From positions 50,317 to 114,316 of the forward strand of contig JAKFYI010000035.1 of the NCBI GenBank assembly GCA_021730985.1: a stretch of 64,000 bases of DNA, given 5' to 3'. The DNA comes from Hyphomicrobiales bacterium (lineage in GTDB: Bacteria > Pseudomonadota > Alphaproteobacteria > Rhizobiales > Xanthobacteraceae). Positions 20,143 to 28,302 of the stretch are shown piece after piece. Position numbers and translations under genes: made by a program. Each line of letters opens with the position of its first letter. The stretch's first letter is position 1. The notes below the pieces were generated by a model. The model saw only the letters and a program-made list of their open reading frames with translations. It ran no database searches and had not been told where the DNA came from.

Positions 20143-20237
20143 TCTGGGTTTTCGCGCAACGCAGCGCCGACTCCATCGGTCAAATCTGGGTTTTCAAACC
20201 GGCGCCGCGCGACTCGCCAGACAGACTCTGCGTTTTC
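20143..20237. repeat. Three 11-bp boxes TCTG(G/C)GTTTTC with exact 42-bp period
   Basis: TCTGGGTTTTC is at 20143-20153 and 20185-20195, and TCTGCGTTTTC at 20227-20237. The start-to-start distance is 42 bp both times, four helical turns. The boxes are followed by G/C-rich spacers that share CGCCG(CGCG) but are otherwise diverged. They lie in the 380-bp gap 19980-20359 between the divergent synthetase gene and a small unknown gene. The rest of the gap holds the degenerate palindrome at 19990-20040 and no convincing gene. An oligomeric DNA-binding protein site is the likeliest reading, but no regulator is identified. Confidence 0.6.
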
Positions 20238-20359
20238 GAAACATCACGCCGCGCGTCGCAGCCTCTCGCCATAATTCGCGGCATTGTTCGATTAACCGGA
20301 ATTGGCTAGCCTTCTCATGCTCCTGAGTGGGCAGTGTGCTTTTGTTTTGTACCGAGTGA

Positions 20360-20578
20360 GTGCGTATCGTGATCGAAGTGGACGTCGTACTCGTGAACAT
20401 GGAGGAGCAAACCGCGTATTGCTCCGACGGTATCACGCGCGTCATCTACGAAATGTATGACGCGGAAGCACAAGTGACGGAGGATCCCGAAGAAGCCATA
20501 GCAGCGGTCGTAAAGGTCGGGGAGGATCAGTACATCGTCTGCAATCTGGCCGACGACAGGGCCGTCTCGCTCAACTGA
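20360..20578 (+). CDS. Small hypothetical protein (72 aa), unrecognised
   Basis: A 72-residue acidic protein starting at GTG 20360 (a second GTG at 20369 is also possible). It alternates hydrophobic and polar residues (VIEVDVVLVNMEEQTAYCSDG in pieces, then a long acidic stretch around EDPEEAIAAVVKVGEDQYIV), which suggests a small beta-rich soluble fold with one helix. There is one Cys in each half. No family recognised. Codon use is consistent with the genome, and a strong terminator follows the stop by 10 bases, which supports it being real. It lies downstream of the 42-bp-spaced boxes. Confidence 0.55.
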   Translation: MRIVIEVDVVLVNMEEQTAYCSDGITRVIYEMYDAEAQVTEDPEEAIAAVVKVGEDQYIVCNLADDRAVSLN

Positions 20579-20588
20579 ACATGCCGCC

Positions 20589-20631
20589 AAAATGCAAAAC
20601 ACCCGGCCAAACGGCCGGGTGTTTGCATTTT
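20589..20631. terminator. Bidirectional terminator between the small gene and HU
   Basis: AAAATGCAAAACACCCGGCC (20589-20608) pairs with GGCCGGGTGTTTGCATTTT (20613-20631) around the loop AAAC, with one bulged A. The A-rich left end and T-rich right end make it a good intrinsic terminator in both directions. It serves the plus-strand small gene (stop 20578) and the minus-strand HU gene (stop 20652). Confidence 0.85.
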
Positions 20632-20651
20632 CAGCAGGACGGTCGGAGAAA

Positions 20652-20975
20652 TCAGACCGATTCCTTGAGTTCCTTGGCGGCGCGGAACGCCACCTTCTTG
20701 CTCGCCTTGATCTGAATGGGCTCCCCGGTCGCCGGATTGCGGCCCATGCGCGCGGCGCGCTTGCGCACCACAAGGATACCGAGCCCCGCGATGCGAATGC
20801 GGTCGCCCTTTTTGAGGTGCTTGGTGACGAGAGTGACCAGATCGCCGAGGATGGCTTCGGCCTGCTTCTTCGGCATTTCGTGATCGCCGGCCAAGCTGGC
20901 GGCGAGATGCTTCAAGCTGACGGTGGTGACTTTCGGCTTTGCAGCGGCAACGGCGGCGGGGGGTTGGGTGGCCAT
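20652..20975 (-). CDS. HU family DNA-binding protein
   Basis: A 107-residue histone-like protein. The HU/IHF core spans about residues 18-105, with the DNA-arm sequence GRNPATGEPIQIKASKKVAFRA and the C-terminal KELKESV. An N-terminal extension of about 20 residues rich in Ala/Pro/Lys precedes the core. HU bends and wraps DNA and influences replication and transcription globally. The variant core VSLKHLAASLAGDHEMPKKQAE differs from the main HupB type and suggests a secondary HU paralogue. It has its own terminator (20589-20631). Confidence 0.9.
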   Translation of the reverse strand: MATQPPAAVAAAKPKVTTVSLKHLAASLAGDHEMPKKQAEAILGDLVTLVTKHLKKGDRIRIAGLGILVVRKRAARMGRNPATGEPIQIKASKKVAFRAAKELKESV

Positions 20976-21127
20976 GAATCGCGACTCCCTTTGAAATGAT
21001 GACGCCCTGAATACACGGAATTATCGGGTTCGCAATCGGATAAACGCCAGAATCGCCCATAAATAGGGGTTATTTGCGCTTTCGAACGTGGGTTTGGCTG
21101 TGGCGCGATTGCGGCGTCGAAGCGGTC

Positions 21128-21643
21128 TCAGCCCTGCCTGCCGTCGGCTGCAGCGATGATAAGTGCCCAGAAAACCTTGTATTTCGACCCCGGGACATAG
21201 ATCGCCGCAATTCCGATCCGGTCGGCCCCGTTGAGCAGCATATTCGCGCGGTGCGGCGGTGAATCGCGCCAGCCGGAGAAGGCCTCAGCCAGCGTGTGGT
21301 AGCCGGCCGAGATGTTCTCGGCCGCCACCCTGGCGTCATATCCCGACCGCTTCAGGCGCTGGATGAAGGCTGCCCCGCCAGGGCTGTGGCTGATCCTGTC
21401 GCGCTCCGCCATGGCGCGGGCCTGGGCCTCGGCGAGCCGCATCAGCGCAGGGTCGATCGACACCGCGGCGAGTCCGTTGTTGGCGCGATAGCCCGAGATC
21501 ATCGAAGCCGCGGCGTTGGCATCGAGCGCGGCGCCCGGCTGGGCCAGGCTCCGATAGAAGGTCGGCTGCTCCGGCTTGGGTGTCTCGGTGCAGCCTGCGA
21601 TGGCAGCAGCAAGCGCGAGCCCCAGAACCCATTTGGCAATCAT
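21128..21643 (-). CDS. CAP/SCP-domain lipoprotein (YkwD-like)
   Basis: A 171-residue predicted lipoprotein. The signal peptide ends in the lipobox AIAGC with Cys18 as the lipidated residue. The CAP domain covers about residues 45-165, with the motifs YRANNGLAAVSIDPALMRLAEAQA in pieces, ISHSPGG, AENISAGYHTLAEAFSGWRDSP in pieces, HRANMLL and KVFWALIIA. The two His and acidic residues of the CAP cavity (SHSP and PHRAN) appear to be kept. The family is secreted or envelope bound; bacterial members have mostly unknown functions. Confidence 0.85.
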   Translation of the reverse strand: MIAKWVLGLALAAAIAGCTETPKPEQPTFYRSLAQPGAALDANAAASMISGYRANNGLAAVSIDPALMRLAEAQARAMAERDRISHSPGGAAFIQRLKRSGYDARVAAENISAGYHTLAEAFSGWRDSPPHRANMLLNGADRIGIAAIYVPGSKYKVFWALIIAAADGRQG

Positions 21644-21768
21644 GAGAATCCCCGCGACAGGCGGGAATTATGTTCCGTAAACAATGGCTGAAGAGTGAAC
21701 GGAACGCTATTTTCCGCGGCGCATGTGACCGTGCCGGCGAACCGGAGTCCACTTCGCCGGGTCGTGCG

Positions 21769-22779
21769 CTATTTGAACATCATGTTCAGAAGCTTCTCGG
21801 CGTTGCCGACCATCATCTTGCGCCGCACGCCGGAACCGAGCTTGAGTTCGCCCAGCACCTGATCGAGAACGTTGACATGGACAGGGATCGGCGCGAGCGG
21901 CGCGTCGGATGCAAACACCACCTTGTCCTCGCCGAAGAAATCGATGCCGCAAGGCAAGCCGTACTTGCCTCCGAACATTGCCGTGTCGGCATAGAATTCC
22001 TTGAAGTACTCGAGATGCGGCCGCTTCAGCGACGACAGCACTTTGGTGTGATCCTCGTCGATGGTGCGCGCGCCGAGCACGTCCATGCCGGGGCCGATGC
22101 GGCCGTCGAAGAACGGGATCATGCCGCCGCCGAGATGGTGGGTGATGATCTTCAGCTTCGGATGGCGATCGTAGATGCCGTCGAACACCAGCCGCGCCAT
22201 CGCGATCGTCGTCTCATAGGGCCAGCCGAAGCACCACCACATCTCGAATCGCGACCGCGGCTCGGAGGCATAGTCCGGCATGCTTGAAGTGCGCGCTGGA
22301 TGCAGCCAGACCGGCAGGTCGTGCGCCGCCATCGCCGCGAAGAATGGGCGGAAGCGCGGCTCGTCGAGCGGATGTCCTGCAATATTGGTGAAGGTCTGCA
22401 CGCCGCGGGCGCCCATCTTGATGGCGCGCTCGGCCTCCCGGATCGAGAAATCGACATCGTGCATCGAGACCGCGGCAGCGAACGCCGGAAACCGGTCGGG
22501 GTGCTTGGCAACAAGTTCGGCCATCGAGTCGTTGGCAACCCGCGCCAAGTTGTTCGCCTCCTCGCCTTCCGCGATATCCTCGATCGGCGGATTCGGCAGC
22601 GAGATGATCTGCCGGTAGTCCTCGCCGATCGCGTCCATGTCCTTGAAGCGCGCATCGAGGTCGAACAGCTTGCGCACCGAACGCAGCCGCTTGCCCATGT
22701 TGCCGAGCTTCGGTGAACCGCGCTCCAGTTCCTGAAAGAAGCGGTCCGGGAAGATGTGGGTGTAGATGTCGATGATCAT
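21769..22779 (-). CDS. Amidohydrolase family protein (ACMSD-like), first HxH histidine replaced by Tyr
   Basis: A 336-residue TIM-barrel amidohydrolase of the PF04909 type, related to 2-amino-3-carboxymuconate-6-semialdehyde decarboxylase and gamma-resorcylate decarboxylase. The N-terminal metal motif reads IDIYTHIFP where the family normally has DxHxH, so Tyr6 takes the place of the first His while His8 is kept. Later ligands are present: His in VWLHPAR, His in ITHHLGGG and Asp in FASDAP. These enzymes decarboxylate or hydrolyse carboxylated ring-cleavage products. It opens a catabolic-looking block and is divergent from the Rieske stub and monooxygenase genes. Confidence 0.8.
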   Translation of the reverse strand: MIIDIYTHIFPDRFFQELERGSPKLGNMGKRLRSVRKLFDLDARFKDMDAIGEDYRQIISLPNPPIEDIAEGEEANNLARVANDSMAELVAKHPDRFPAFAAAVSMHDVDFSIREAERAIKMGARGVQTFTNIAGHPLDEPRFRPFFAAMAAHDLPVWLHPARTSSMPDYASEPRSRFEMWWCFGWPYETTIAMARLVFDGIYDRHPKLKIITHHLGGGMIPFFDGRIGPGMDVLGARTIDEDHTKVLSSLKRPHLEYFKEFYADTAMFGGKYGLPCGIDFFGEDKVVFASDAPLAPIPVHVNVLDQVLGELKLGSGVRRKMMVGNAEKLLNMMFK

Positions 22780-22917
22780 TTGCGCTTCCGTCCCCGGGTT
22801 TGGCTGTCACGCGATCATAGCGGCAATTTCGGCGCCGGGGCATTGCTGCCGAGCCGGTTCGGCGTTGCGGCCAAACGCCCACCGGGGCATTGTGCGGGCA
22901 AAGGAGAATGGGACGTC

Positions 22918-23133
22918 ATGCCTGAAGTCTTCATCGCCAAGGTCGCCGAATTCCCCGATGGCGACCGCCGCATCATCAAGCACGGCGCGCACGACATTGG
23001 CGTGTTCCATTGGGAGGGGCAGTTCTACGCCTACGCCAACATGTGCCTGCACCAGCGCGACATCCTCGGCGGCAATGCGCTCAAGCTGTTCAACAACGAG
23101 ATGAACGGCCAGAAGCTGGCCAAGGTGGCGTAG
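22918..23133 (+). CDS. Truncated Rieske [2Fe-2S] protein (N-terminal half only)
   Basis: A 71-residue product whose residues 1-45 match the start of a Rieske ferredoxin domain (VFIAKVAEFP, VFHWEGQFYAYANMCLHQ). The first cluster-binding pair CxH is there (CLH), but the protein ends at LAKVA before the second pair CxxH, so it cannot hold a normal Rieske cluster by itself. The remaining half is not visible in the other two frames of the 22 bases before the next gene. AAAGGAGAA upstream of the ATG 22918 is a good ribosome site. It is probably a deletion remnant co-transcribed with the monooxygenase. Confidence 0.6.
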   Translation: MPEVFIAKVAEFPDGDRRIIKHGAHDIGVFHWEGQFYAYANMCLHQRDILGGNALKLFNNEMNGQKLAKVA

Positions 23134-23155
23134 CGCCCTGCTTGCGAGCCCCATC

Positions 23156-24802
23156 ATGACTATGGACCGCATCGTGATCGTCGGCGGCGGCCCCGTCGGC
23201 ATGATGCTGGCGCTCAATCTGGCGGCGCTCGGGACGCGCAGCGTTCTGATCAACCGGGAATGCGCGCCGCGCTGGCATCCGAAAGGGAGCACGCAAAACT
23301 CCCGCACCATGGAGCACTATCGCCGGCTCGGCATCGTGGAGAAAATCCGCGCACTAGGCATGCCGCCCGACCTGCCGACCGACGTCGCGTACTTCACCTC
23401 GCTCAATGGCTGGGAATTGGCCCGCATCCCGATGCCGTCGGAGCGCAAGAAACTCGCCGCGCGCGATGCAGCGCCGCCGGACGATCAAGTCGTCGAGCCG
23501 ATCTTCCGCTGCAATCAGATGCACGCCGAGGCGGAACTGTTCGAGCAGATCCGCCGCTGTCCACTGGTCGAGAAGCGCTATGGCTGGCAGTGCACAGCCT
23601 GGAGCGAACAGGCCGACGGTGTGACCGTGGATACCGAGGAGATCGCGACTGGAAAGCGGGAAACGCTGCGCGGCGCCTATCTGGCCGGCTGCGACGGCGG
23701 GCATGGCATTGTCCGGCATCAACTCGGCATTTCCTACCAGGGGGATACGCCGGAGTTGCAGCCCTATCTGGGCGGACCGATGGTCTCGACCTATGTCCGC
23801 GCGCCCGGCCTGCCGGCAACGGCACGAAATACCTGCTGGCAATATTGGGTGGTGAACCGGCACATTCGCAGCAACATCGTGGCGATCGACGGCACCACCG
23901 AGTTCATCTTCAACACGCGGCTGGAGCGGCCCGATCAGAAGCCCGATCAACAAATGATCGCTGCCGCATTTCGCGACAGCATCGGCTGCGATCTGCCGTT
24001 CGAACTCATTTCCAGCGAGACCTGGACTGCCGGGCAGGCCTTTGTCACCGAACGCTTCGGAGCTGGACGGGCCTGGATGGCGGGCGACTCCGTTCACCTG
24101 TTCACGCCGACCGGCGGCTTCGGCATGAACACTGGCGTCGACGATGCCGCAAACCTGGGCTGGAAACTCGCCGCCATGGCTCAGGGCTGGGGCGGGCCGA
24201 ACCTCCTGGCAAGCTACGAAGCCGAGCGCCGCCCGGTCGCCTTCCGCAACACCGGCGCCGCCAAGGCGCTGGCCCGCAATGTCGGCAAGACACCGGTTGG
24301 ACCCGCGATCAACGACAGCTCGCCCGCAGGCGAGCAAGCGAGACGAGCGGCGGCGGATTATCTGCGGGGCGGCGGCGAGGAGTTCGCCTCTCTTGGCGTG
24401 CAACTCGGCGCCCGATACGACGCCTCTCCGATTGTCGTTTCGGATGCCGCTCCGCCATCGGACAAGTTGATCGCTTATCGGCCGAGCAGCATCCCCGGCG
24501 GCCGCGCACCGCACCTCTGGATCGGCGAAGGCCGCGCCATAGGGGACTCGCTATTTGACCGGCTGGGTACCGGCTTCACGGTGCTGCGTCTGGGGCCGCG
24601 TCCACCTTCGGCCGATGCGCTGATGGCCGCATTCAAGGCGCGCGGCGTCCCCATCAATACTGTCGATGTCCCCGCCCCGCTCGCCCGCGATCTGTACGAA
24701 CGAGATCTTGCCATCATTCGCCCCGACCAGCACGTCGCCTGGCGCGGCAATTCCGAGCCGCCGGATGCGAACGCTCTCGTCGCTCGCATCACAGGCGGAT
24801 AA
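23156..24802 (+). CDS. FAD-dependent monooxygenase (phenol hydroxylase/TfdB/MhpA-like)
   Basis: A 548-residue group A flavoprotein hydroxylase. FAD motifs: GGGPVG near residue 10, the DG motif AGCDGGHGIVR near 180, and GDSVHLFTPTGGFGMNTGVDDAANLGWKLA in pieces near 310. A thioredoxin-like C-terminal portion of about 130 residues follows. These enzymes use NAD(P)H and oxygen to hydroxylate aromatic rings. It lies 22 bases after the Rieske stub and 25 bases before a Bug gene, likely one transcript. The ring substrate is unknown; the neighbouring bicupin dioxygenase and amidohydrolase suggest an aromatic carboxylate. Confidence 0.85.
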   Translation: MTMDRIVIVGGGPVGMMLALNLAALGTRSVLINRECAPRWHPKGSTQNSRTMEHYRRLGIVEKIRALGMPPDLPTDVAYFTSLNGWELARIPMPSERKKLAARDAAPPDDQVVEPIFRCNQMHAEAELFEQIRRCPLVEKRYGWQCTAWSEQADGVTVDTEEIATGKRETLRGAYLAGCDGGHGIVRHQLGISYQGDTPELQPYLGGPMVSTYVRAPGLPATARNTCWQYWVVNRHIRSNIVAIDGTTEFIFNTRLERPDQKPDQQMIAAAFRDSIGCDLPFELISSETWTAGQAFVTERFGAGRAWMAGDSVHLFTPTGGFGMNTGVDDAANLGWKLAAMAQGWGGPNLLASYEAERRPVAFRNTGAAKALARNVGKTPVGPAINDSSPAGEQARRAAADYLRGGGEEFASLGVQLGARYDASPIVVSDAAPPSDKLIAYRPSSIPGGRAPHLWIGEGRAIGDSLFDRLGTGFTVLRLGPRPPSADALMAAFKARGVPINTVDVPAPLARDLYERDLAIIRPDQHVAWRGNSEPPDANALVARITGG

Positions 24803-24827
24803 GATCGAGCAGCCACGGGGGGACGTC

Positions 24828-25796
24828 ATGAGAAAAATTCTAATCTTGGCAGGGCTTGCAGCGATTCAGTTCGTGCCTCTCTCAGCGTCGGCGCAGACAT
24901 ATCCATCGCGGCCGATCCGCATCGTCGTTCCGTTCGAAGCTGGCGGCGCAATGGACATCATCATGCGCGTTGTCGCCAAGCAGGCGGCGGAATCGGGCGG
25001 CCCGCAATTCGTCATCGAGAACAAGACCGGCGCCGGCGGCTCCATTGGAGTGATGGCCGTGAAGGAAGCCGCACCTGACGGCTACACACTGGCCGAGGTC
25101 AGCAGCAGCACCCATGTGCTCAACCCGCACACGACAGCGAACATCCCGTACGACCCGGTGAAGGATTTCCAGCCGATTGTCATGCTGGTGAAGGTGCCGA
25201 CATTGCTGACGGTGCCGGCAAGTTCGCCAGCCAAGACATTCGCCGAATTTGTGGACTTCGCCCGCAAGAAGCCGGGTGGACTGAACTACGGCTCGGCCGG
25301 CGTCGGTTCGGCGCCCCACATAACCGCCGCGCTGCTGGAGAAATCGCTCGCCGTCCCGATGACGCACGTCCCCTACAAGGGCATGGCCGGCGCGATGAAC
25401 GACGTGCTCGGTGGACGGCTCGACTTCGTCTATTCGAGCATCCCATCGCTCGGCGGCACTGTCGCCGATGGCAAGGTGAGAGTGCTCGGCGTCGCCGGCA
25501 AGGCGCGTATCCAGGACTTCCCGCAGCTTCCTTCGATGGCCGAGCTTGGTCATCCTTTGGTCGACGTTGACCTCTGGTTCGGACTGGTAGCGCCGCTCGG
25601 CACGGATGCGGCCGTGGTCCGCACCCTCAACGAGGTTTTCGTCAAGGCGGCCAATGCGCCCGCGCTGGCGGAGCGGTTCAAGCAGCTCGGCGTCGAAATC
25701 GCGACCGGAACGCCTGCGCAGTTCAAGCAGGCGATGGAATCCGAAAACGCCCGACTCGGCCCGTTCGTCCGCGAACTGACCAGCAAGAAACAGTAG
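24828..25796 (+). CDS. Bug/TctC-family solute-binding protein (orphan)
   Basis: A 322-residue periplasmic receptor. The signal peptide ends at SASAQ (about residue 22). Bug motifs: YPSRPIRIVVPFEAGGAMDI, NKTGAGGSIGVMAVKEAAPDGYTL in pieces and THVPYKGMAGAMNDVLGGRLDF in pieces. The ATG at 24828 is chosen because the signal peptide starts there; the frame is open upstream into the monooxygenase gene. No tctAB lies beside it. Orphan Bug proteins bind small carboxylates, amides or aromatics, and some signal to regulators. Co-localisation with the monooxygenase suggests an aromatic ligand. Confidence 0.85.
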   Translation: MRKILILAGLAAIQFVPLSASAQTYPSRPIRIVVPFEAGGAMDIIMRVVAKQAAESGGPQFVIENKTGAGGSIGVMAVKEAAPDGYTLAEVSSSTHVLNPHTTANIPYDPVKDFQPIVMLVKVPTLLTVPASSPAKTFAEFVDFARKKPGGLNYGSAGVGSAPHITAALLEKSLAVPMTHVPYKGMAGAMNDVLGGRLDFVYSSIPSLGGTVADGKVRVLGVAGKARIQDFPQLPSMAELGHPLVDVDLWFGLVAPLGTDAAVVRTLNEVFVKAANAPALAERFKQLGVEIATGTPAQFKQAMESENARLGPFVRELTSKKQ

Positions 25797-25811
25797 GCGA
25801 AGCGCTTCCCG

Positions 25812-26798
25812 CTACTTCGGCGCCTCCGGCTTGGTGACGCCCATCAGCTTCGCCACCTGGCCCTGCGCCGCGATCTCCGCGCGAAGATAGGCTTCGTACT
25901 TCTCCGGCGTGTTGTCGGCCGCGGCCGGAACGGACATGCCGAGTTCGCCCATCCGCTTCTTGAACAGATCGGTCTGCACCACCCCGTTGACCTGCCTGTT
26001 GAGGTATTCGATGACCGGCTTCGGCGTCTTCGCCGGGGCCGCCACACCGACAAACCCGCGGAAGTCGATCTTGTAGCCAAGCTCGGCGAAGGTTGGCACA
26101 TCGGGCCAGTCCGGCAGCCGCTTCGGCGCCGCGACCGCAAGCGCGCGCAGCTTGCCGTCGTCGGTGAGCGGCTTGGCCTGCGAGAAGAAGGTGATCACCC
26201 CCTGGATCTGACCGCCGGTCACGGCACGCGCCGCTTCGCCGGAGCCGCGATAGGGCACGCTGACGATACTGGTTCCTGCGGCCGCGTTGAGCAGCGCGAC
26301 GCCCATCGCCGGGCCGGAGGCCGGTCCGGAGGTACCGAAGCTCAGCTTCTGCGGGTTCGCCTTCGCGTCGGCGATCATCTCCGCGAGCGTCTTGTACGGC
26401 AGGCCGGCGTTGACGACGAGCACCATCGGCGGACCATCGACGATCCAGCCGACCTGCGCGAAATCGTCGATCGGGTGATAAGGCGAGGTCACGAAGTGCA
26501 GGTTTTGCGCATCGGCTATGGAATTCGCAAGCAGCGTGTAGCCATCGGGCGCGGCGCGCGACACGAAGGTCGCGCCGATGGTGCCGCTGCCGCCGGTCTT
26601 GTTATCGACCACAACGTTCTGCCCGACCTTCTCCTGGAACATCGCCGCGAACACCCGCGCCGGCACGTCGGTCAGTCCGCCCGCTGCGAACGGCACCACG
26701 AGGCTGATGGCCCGGTTCGGATAGTTCTGCGCCTGCGCCACGGAAACCGTGCCGGCAAACAGCAGGCCAACAAGAATGGATCGCGGACGGATCGTCAT
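25812..26798 (-). CDS. Bug/TctC-family solute-binding protein (orphan)
   Basis: A 328-residue receptor read from ATG 26798 with AGGGAGCG nearby upstream; the longer open frame to 27263 is antisense to the RidA gene and is ignored. The signal peptide ends at VAQAQ (about residue 23). Core motifs: YPNRAISLVVPFAAGGLTDVPAR in pieces, NKTGGSGTIGATFVSRAAPDGYTL in pieces, VSVPYRGSGEAARAVTGGQIQ in pieces. It is convergent with the preceding Bug gene (stops 15 bases apart) and divergent from the triple-RidA gene. Confidence 0.85.
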   Translation of the reverse strand: MTIRPRSILVGLLFAGTVSVAQAQNYPNRAISLVVPFAAGGLTDVPARVFAAMFQEKVGQNVVVDNKTGGSGTIGATFVSRAAPDGYTLLANSIADAQNLHFVTSPYHPIDDFAQVGWIVDGPPMVLVVNAGLPYKTLAEMIADAKANPQKLSFGTSGPASGPAMGVALLNAAAGTSIVSVPYRGSGEAARAVTGGQIQGVITFFSQAKPLTDDGKLRALAVAAPKRLPDWPDVPTFAELGYKIDFRGFVGVAAPAKTPKPVIEYLNRQVNGVVQTDLFKKRMGELGMSVPAAADNTPEKYEAYLRAEIAAQGQVAKLMGVTKPEAPK

Positions 26799-26985
26799 AG
26801 GTCGCTCCCTGTTCTTCCAACAGCCTAATAGTACGAACGCCCGAGAGCCATGCACGCGACATGCCAGCCGGCTCCCGACACCGCATTGAACGCCGGTTCG
26901 GGCTGTTAGGCCAGTGGGTGCCGCTTCCCAGCGCCGTATCCGGATGCGACAGTTCGCTCCTATCTGTGTGCAAGGGTGAGGACCA

Positions 26986-28299
26986 ATGGCGGAAAAGAAT
27001 GCATCGGCAGTCGAAGCGCTGCTCCCCGTCGAGCTTGGACCGGGCAAGGTCAAGTTCGCGCGCGGCATCAAGGCCGGACGGTGGGTGTTCGCCACCGGAC
27101 TGATGGCGCAGGACTTTGCCACCGGCATCGCCACGGATGTCCTTGCCGAGCGCATGCCGCACGGCGGCCGTCCCAAGCGCGAGAAAGAAGCAAAGCGAAT
27201 CTTCGAGAATCTGGATGCCGTGCTGAAGGCCGCAGGCACCGACCACAGCAACCTGGTACGCACCGATCAGTATTACACCACCGTCAAGGCGGTGCCGCCC
27301 TACCAGCAGGTGCGGCGCGAGCATCTCAACGGCCGCATTCCGCCGTCCACCTCGATCGCGCAGCAGGGCCTGCTGCTGCCCGGCGCCGACATGAACATCC
27401 AGGCGATGGGCGTAGTCCCGGGTCCGGGCTTCGAGGTGACGCACCTCAAGCACAAGCAATTGGAGGGCCGCCCCACCTCCGGCTATTCGCCGGCCCTCAC
27501 CGTTGGCGACTTTATTTTCATTCCCGGCATCACCTCGCTCGCGGTCGGCGACGAGCCGCGCAGAAACGGCGTTGCTGCGGCGGCGCTGATGACCGAGGGC
27601 GCGCAATGGGCCGGCTTGCCGATCAAGCTTGAGACCGAGTTCATCATCACGCAGCGCATGGTGCAGTCACTGGCGCTGGCCGGCGCGAAGCTTGAGGACA
27701 TCATCCACGCCCAGGTCTATCTCACCGACCGCAACGATTATTCCGCTTTCAACGAGGCGTGGTTGAAGCACTTCGGCGCGTCAAAGCCGGCGCTGTCCAT
27801 CATCCCCTGCATCGACCGCGGGCTAGCGCCTTACGACGGCAAGATCGAGATCAACATCATCGCGGTGAAGCCCGGCAGCGCGGCGAAGAAGCGCCACATC
27901 GATGCCGGTGTCGCGACCGCGTTCCTCAATCAGCCGCAAGCGGTGAAGGCGGGCGATCTTCTGTTCGTATCGGGCTTGATGGCAACCGACCGTGACGGCC
28001 TGGCGGCATCGGCCGCGGCCGATCCGCGTCAGCCGCATTTCTCGTCGTCCGCCGAGGCGCAGACGGAATTCATCGTCGATAACGTCAGCAAGTTGTGCGA
28101 GGCGGCGGGCACATCGCTGAACAACGCGGTGCGCGTGCTGATGTTCTTCACAGACATTCGGGACTTCTACCCCGTCTACAAAGTCTGGGAGCGCCGCATG
28201 GGCGGCCGGCCGCTACCGTTTTCGGCGGTCGAGGTGCCCTCGCCGCTCCCAGTGCCAGGGGCGACGGTGCAGTTCGAGGTGTGGGCCTACGCGCCCTGA
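26986..28299 (+). CDS. RidA/YjgF superfamily protein with three tandem Rid domains
   Basis: A 437-residue protein, about three times the length of a normal RidA (about 130). Three Rid folds can be read in series: residues about 20-150 (GRWVFATGLMAQD to MNIQAMGVVPG), about 160-295 (VGDFIFIPGITSL to EINIIAVKPG) and about 305-437 (AGDLLFVSGLMATD to FEVWAYAP). RidA trimers hydrolyse reactive imines through an Arg in the PARS motif; here the three positions read PPST, KPALS and LPFS, so the Arg is missing in each. A single chain could form the trimer internally. 2-Aminomuconate deaminases belong to this superfamily, but without the Arg a deaminase role is uncertain. Confidence 0.8.
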   Translation: MAEKNASAVEALLPVELGPGKVKFARGIKAGRWVFATGLMAQDFATGIATDVLAERMPHGGRPKREKEAKRIFENLDAVLKAAGTDHSNLVRTDQYYTTVKAVPPYQQVRREHLNGRIPPSTSIAQQGLLLPGADMNIQAMGVVPGPGFEVTHLKHKQLEGRPTSGYSPALTVGDFIFIPGITSLAVGDEPRRNGVAAAALMTEGAQWAGLPIKLETEFIITQRMVQSLALAGAKLEDIIHAQVYLTDRNDYSAFNEAWLKHFGASKPALSIIPCIDRGLAPYDGKIEINIIAVKPGSAAKKRHIDAGVATAFLNQPQAVKAGDLLFVSGLMATDRDGLAASAAADPRQPHFSSSAEAQTEFIVDNVSKLCEAAGTSLNNAVRVLMFFTDIRDFYPVYKVWERRMGGRPLPFSAVEVPSPLPVPGATVQFEVWAYAP

Positions 28300-28302
28300 C
28301 GA

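Noticed and set aside
20143..20237. CRISPR array
   Set aside because: There are only three 11-bp boxes, the spacers are G/C-rich and partly similar to one another, repeats are far too short, and no cas genes are in the window.
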